33,241 bases of DNA from Sphingobacteriaceae bacterium (lineage in GTDB: Bacteria > Bacteroidota > Bacteroidia > Sphingobacteriales > Sphingobacteriaceae): the NCBI GenBank assembly GCA_903644075.1, contig CAHJXH010000018.1, forward strand, positions 1-33,241. The letters run 5' to 3'. The position numbers were made by a program, and so were the translations under genes. Positions 31,423 through 33,241 of the stretch are shown piece by piece. The notes beneath the pieces are model-generated. The model was not told the origin of the DNA and made no database searches. It saw nothing but the letters and a program-made list of their open reading frames with translations. How positions within the stretch are numbered: position 1 is the first letter of the stretch; the number at the start of each line of letters is the position of its first letter.

Positions 31423-32121
31423 GTGGAACCATACGAAACCAAGATCAGTATTAAAGCCTGGGCTGAAGAAGACCGACCCCGCGAAAAGCTGAATGCACAG
31501 GGCCGCCGCGCCTTAAGCGATGCCGAACTCATTGCCATCCTCATTGGCTCGGGCAACCGGGATGAATCGGCAGTAGAACTCAGCAAGCGTATTTTACACC
31601 ATTACGGCAACGATCTTAACAAATTGGGTAAGGTTTCGGTAAACGAACTTTCACGCTTTAAAGGTATCGGCGAAGCCAAAGCCATCTCCATCATCGCCGC
31701 CCTCGAGCTAGGCCGCCGCCGTAGCGATACCGAAACCAAGGTTGCCGATATCATAACGAGCAGTAGTACCGCCTGGCAAATCCTTCGCAGGCATCTGGTC
31801 GATCTGAATCACGAAGAATTTTGGATTCTACTATTAAGTCGGAGCAACAAAGTGATCGCTAAAGAATTGATCAGCAAAGGTGGTTTATCGGGTACAGTGG
31901 CTGATCCAAAAATTATTTTCAGTATCGCATTGCAACACCAGGCGTCGTCTATCATATTGGCGCATAATCATCCTTCGGGGAATCTAAAGCCCAGTCAACA
32001 GGATATTGATTTGACTAAAAAACTTTACCAGGCCGGCAAAATTCTCGATATTAATGTATTCGACCATTTGATTATTACAGACGATGGGTTTCTAAGCTTT
32101 GCTGATGAAGGGTTATTGTGA
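31423..32121 (+). CDS. radC: RadC-family JAB-domain protein
   Basis: This 232-residue protein starts at GTG 31423. It has an N-terminal helix-hairpin-helix region (FKGIGEAKAISIIAALELGRR) and a C-terminal JAB/MPN domain with an intact JAMM-type metal site, HNHPSGNLKPSQQD (H, H, D). The glutamate of the site is in the NHEEFWILLLS segment. RadC is historically linked to DNA repair, but its real biochemical role is unclear. The gene lies 84 nt downstream of rpsT, beyond its terminator. Confidence 0.93.
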   Translation: MEPYETKISIKAWAEEDRPREKLNAQGRRALSDAELIAILIGSGNRDESAVELSKRILHHYGNDLNKLGKVSVNELSRFKGIGEAKAISIIAALELGRRRSDTETKVADIITSSSTAWQILRRHLVDLNHEEFWILLLSRSNKVIAKELISKGGLSGTVADPKIIFSIALQHQASSIILAHNHPSGNLKPSQQDIDLTKKLYQAGKILDINVFDHLIITDDGFLSFADEGLL

Positions 32122-32183
32122 TTCGGATGTTCGATTTCGGATTTATTTAATTTATTAGGCCCCATCTTAAAATGGTTATACAC

Positions 32184-32202
32184 TTTGAATGATTCATTCA
32201 AA
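32184..32202. promoter_or_regulatory. Palindrome before a lipoprotein gene
   Basis: TTTGAATG-ATT-CATTCAAA is a perfect 8-bp inverted repeat ending 10 nt before the ATG at 32213. It could be an operator, or a hairpin that masks or ends transcripts from radC. No T-run follows. Confidence 0.4.
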
Positions 32203-32212
32203 ATATACATAA

Positions 32213-32809
32213 ATGAAACTAACCCACATCACAAGAAACGTAGTTGCGCTATTTTCGGTATTAATGCTTTCAAATTGCAATGCTGATCCGACTGCTCAAA
32301 AGCACAAAGAAGCTATAACATATCAACCGTCGACAACAGAACCAACTAAAGAGCCCGATTATGAGGCTGAATATCGTAATCAGGGAGATATATACACCAA
32401 TCGAAGCGAATTGATAAGAATGCTCAAGAGGATTGACCCCACTGCTGATTTTAGCGGAAATTATGCTGAAAACTCAGATAAATTAGACGATACCTTTAGC
32501 GGAAATGATAAATATGGGTGCGATTTACAAGTAATAGGATCAAGAAAGCATATTAAAGAAGTTAACTTTACATATCGGCCAGACGCATATTATAACAATA
32601 AAACGTATTATGGGTTCAATATCATTAATAAAATAGGAAAATTATTATGCAAAATTCAGGGCGATAACTTTACGAAATTGTTTTTGGCGGCTATAAAAGC
32701 CGATCCCAATACTGCATTTATTGACAGCGGCATTGTAAACGACAAGAAAATGATAATGGGATACAACACCAAAGAAAACACTGTTACATTCACAGTAAAG
32801 CATAAATAG
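32213..32809 (+). CDS. Hypothetical lipoprotein
   Basis: This 198-residue protein has a lipoprotein signal peptide with lipobox LSNC (Cys22). A polar linker follows (THR/PRO/GLU-rich, about 25-55), then a globular part with NRSELIRMLKRIDPTADFSGN and a YYNNKTYYGFNIINKIGKLLC stretch. I recognise no family. Its coding sequence is AT-rich compared with radC, like other hypothetical lipoproteins here. It probably faces the periplasm or cell surface. Confidence 0.72.
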   Translation: MKLTHITRNVVALFSVLMLSNCNADPTAQKHKEAITYQPSTTEPTKEPDYEAEYRNQGDIYTNRSELIRMLKRIDPTADFSGNYAENSDKLDDTFSGNDKYGCDLQVIGSRKHIKEVNFTYRPDAYYNNKTYYGFNIINKIGKLLCKIQGDNFTKLFLAAIKADPNTAFIDSGIVNDKKMIMGYNTKENTVTFTVKHK

Positions 32810-32835
32810 TTATTTTAGGCAGAAATACTGTGACA

Positions 32836-33103
32836 ATGGAAGAAGAACTATATGCCAAATTGAAGGAATTTTACCGGAATGCAGATTCTGTTTTGGCACA
32901 ATCACAATTAGCAATTGAACTAAGGGAAGAAACATTATATTAAAAATCTACATGAGCAAATTTCTATTATCAATGGAGCTTTAGATTTAATGAGTCAACC
33001 AGATTATCAATATATAGACCTTGAGAATGTTCATCAAGAAATGCAATCGCTTGGCTATAAATTATATCGAATGCAGGATTATTTAGTATCCGTAATGAGA
33101 TAA
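32836..33103 (+). pseudogene. Small hypothetical gene with an apparent frameshift
   Basis: ATG 32836 opens MEEELYAKLKEFYRNADSVL and runs to a stop at 32943. Shifting by one base near 32930 (in the GAAGAAACATT stretch) joins ELREE to HYIKNLHEQISIINGALDLM in an uninterrupted frame to 33103. The joined product, about 88 residues, is a consistent charged, helical protein with coiled-coil-like spacing. One extra A would explain the break. The alternative is two tiny genes (the second from ATG 32990). No family recognised. Confidence 0.5.
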
Positions 33104-33241
33104 ACAACAGACCATAAATAACCTTTTTCATGTGGCATCTTAATTTTAGGATAGCACAACATTGGCCACAATGCTGACTTTAATAGAAAATTGAGCAGCC
33201 ACGAGTTTTTCTTTGGTGACTTTCTTTTTGCGGAAAAAAGA
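33104..33241. repeat. Window end, with a partial TTTTCTTTG...GCGGAAAAA hairpin
   Basis: No gene visible. GGTGACTTTCTTTTTGCGG (from 33215) resembles the hairpin at 29832-29862 and is cut by the window edge. Confidence 0.45.

Overview
The window looks like chromosomal DNA of a Bacteroidota member of the Sphingobacteriaceae, most likely Mucilaginibacter or a close relative. The grounds are a gldA ATPase gene with a fused gldF-gldG gene, DUF4397 and DUF2490 envelope proteins, many lipoproteins with short signal peptides, several TAnnTTTG-type -7 promoter elements, few Shine-Dalgarno sites, and intergenic DNA full of short palindromic repeats. The genus is an inference from gene content; no rRNA or tRNA gene is visible.

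Layout. 1-6000: hppD (tyrosine breakdown), a DUF1801/YdeI-like protein, manA, an MntA-HepT toxin-antitoxin pair, a small lipoprotein and NADP-isocitrate dehydrogenase. 6229-10118: a tight five-gene operon of stressosome type, made of RsbR-like, RsbS-like and RsbT-like proteins, an RsbT-like ATPase fused to an RsbX/SpoIIE-type phosphatase, and a soluble histidine kinase whose N-terminus resembles RsbT but lacks the Mg-binding Asn. 10449-15241: an acidic disordered protein, an old-yellow-enzyme reductase, OsmC, DUF4230, a secreted-protein gene broken by a stop codon, a lipoprotein and a DUF2490 outer-membrane protein. 15835-21762: an active/inactive M16 peptidase pair, an AI-2E/PerM-type permease and glycyl-tRNA synthetase. 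21940-27400: gldA, a barrel-like protein, a GIY-YIG gene between 40-bp inverted repeats, the gldF-gldG fusion and dnaN. 27505-33241: two DUF4397 lipoproteins, a DedA protein, a zinc phospholipase C-like gene broken by a stop codon, rpsT, radC, a lipoprotein and a frameshifted small ORF.

How it works together. The 6.2-10.1 kb operon carries a complete partner-switching set (scaffold/antagonists, switch kinase, resetting phosphatase) and ends in a histidine kinase, which is the likely output. No response regulator or sigma factor lies nearby. The GldA/GldFG proteins should form an ABC complex; its genes are separated by the GIY-YIG unit, which looks like an insertion.

Most interesting points: (1) the GIY-YIG gene framed by near-perfect 40-bp inverted repeats, with a solo copy of one end 6 kb away, plus two other palindrome families with similar GTCAT ends; (2) the stressosome-to-histidine-kinase operon; (3) two secreted-protein genes with a nonsense codon exactly at the signal-peptide junction, and a third gene with a frameshift; (4) a co-axial nested palindrome of about 230 bp at 15410-15638; (5) several -7-like boxes only 4-8 nt before start codons, suggesting leaderless mRNAs.
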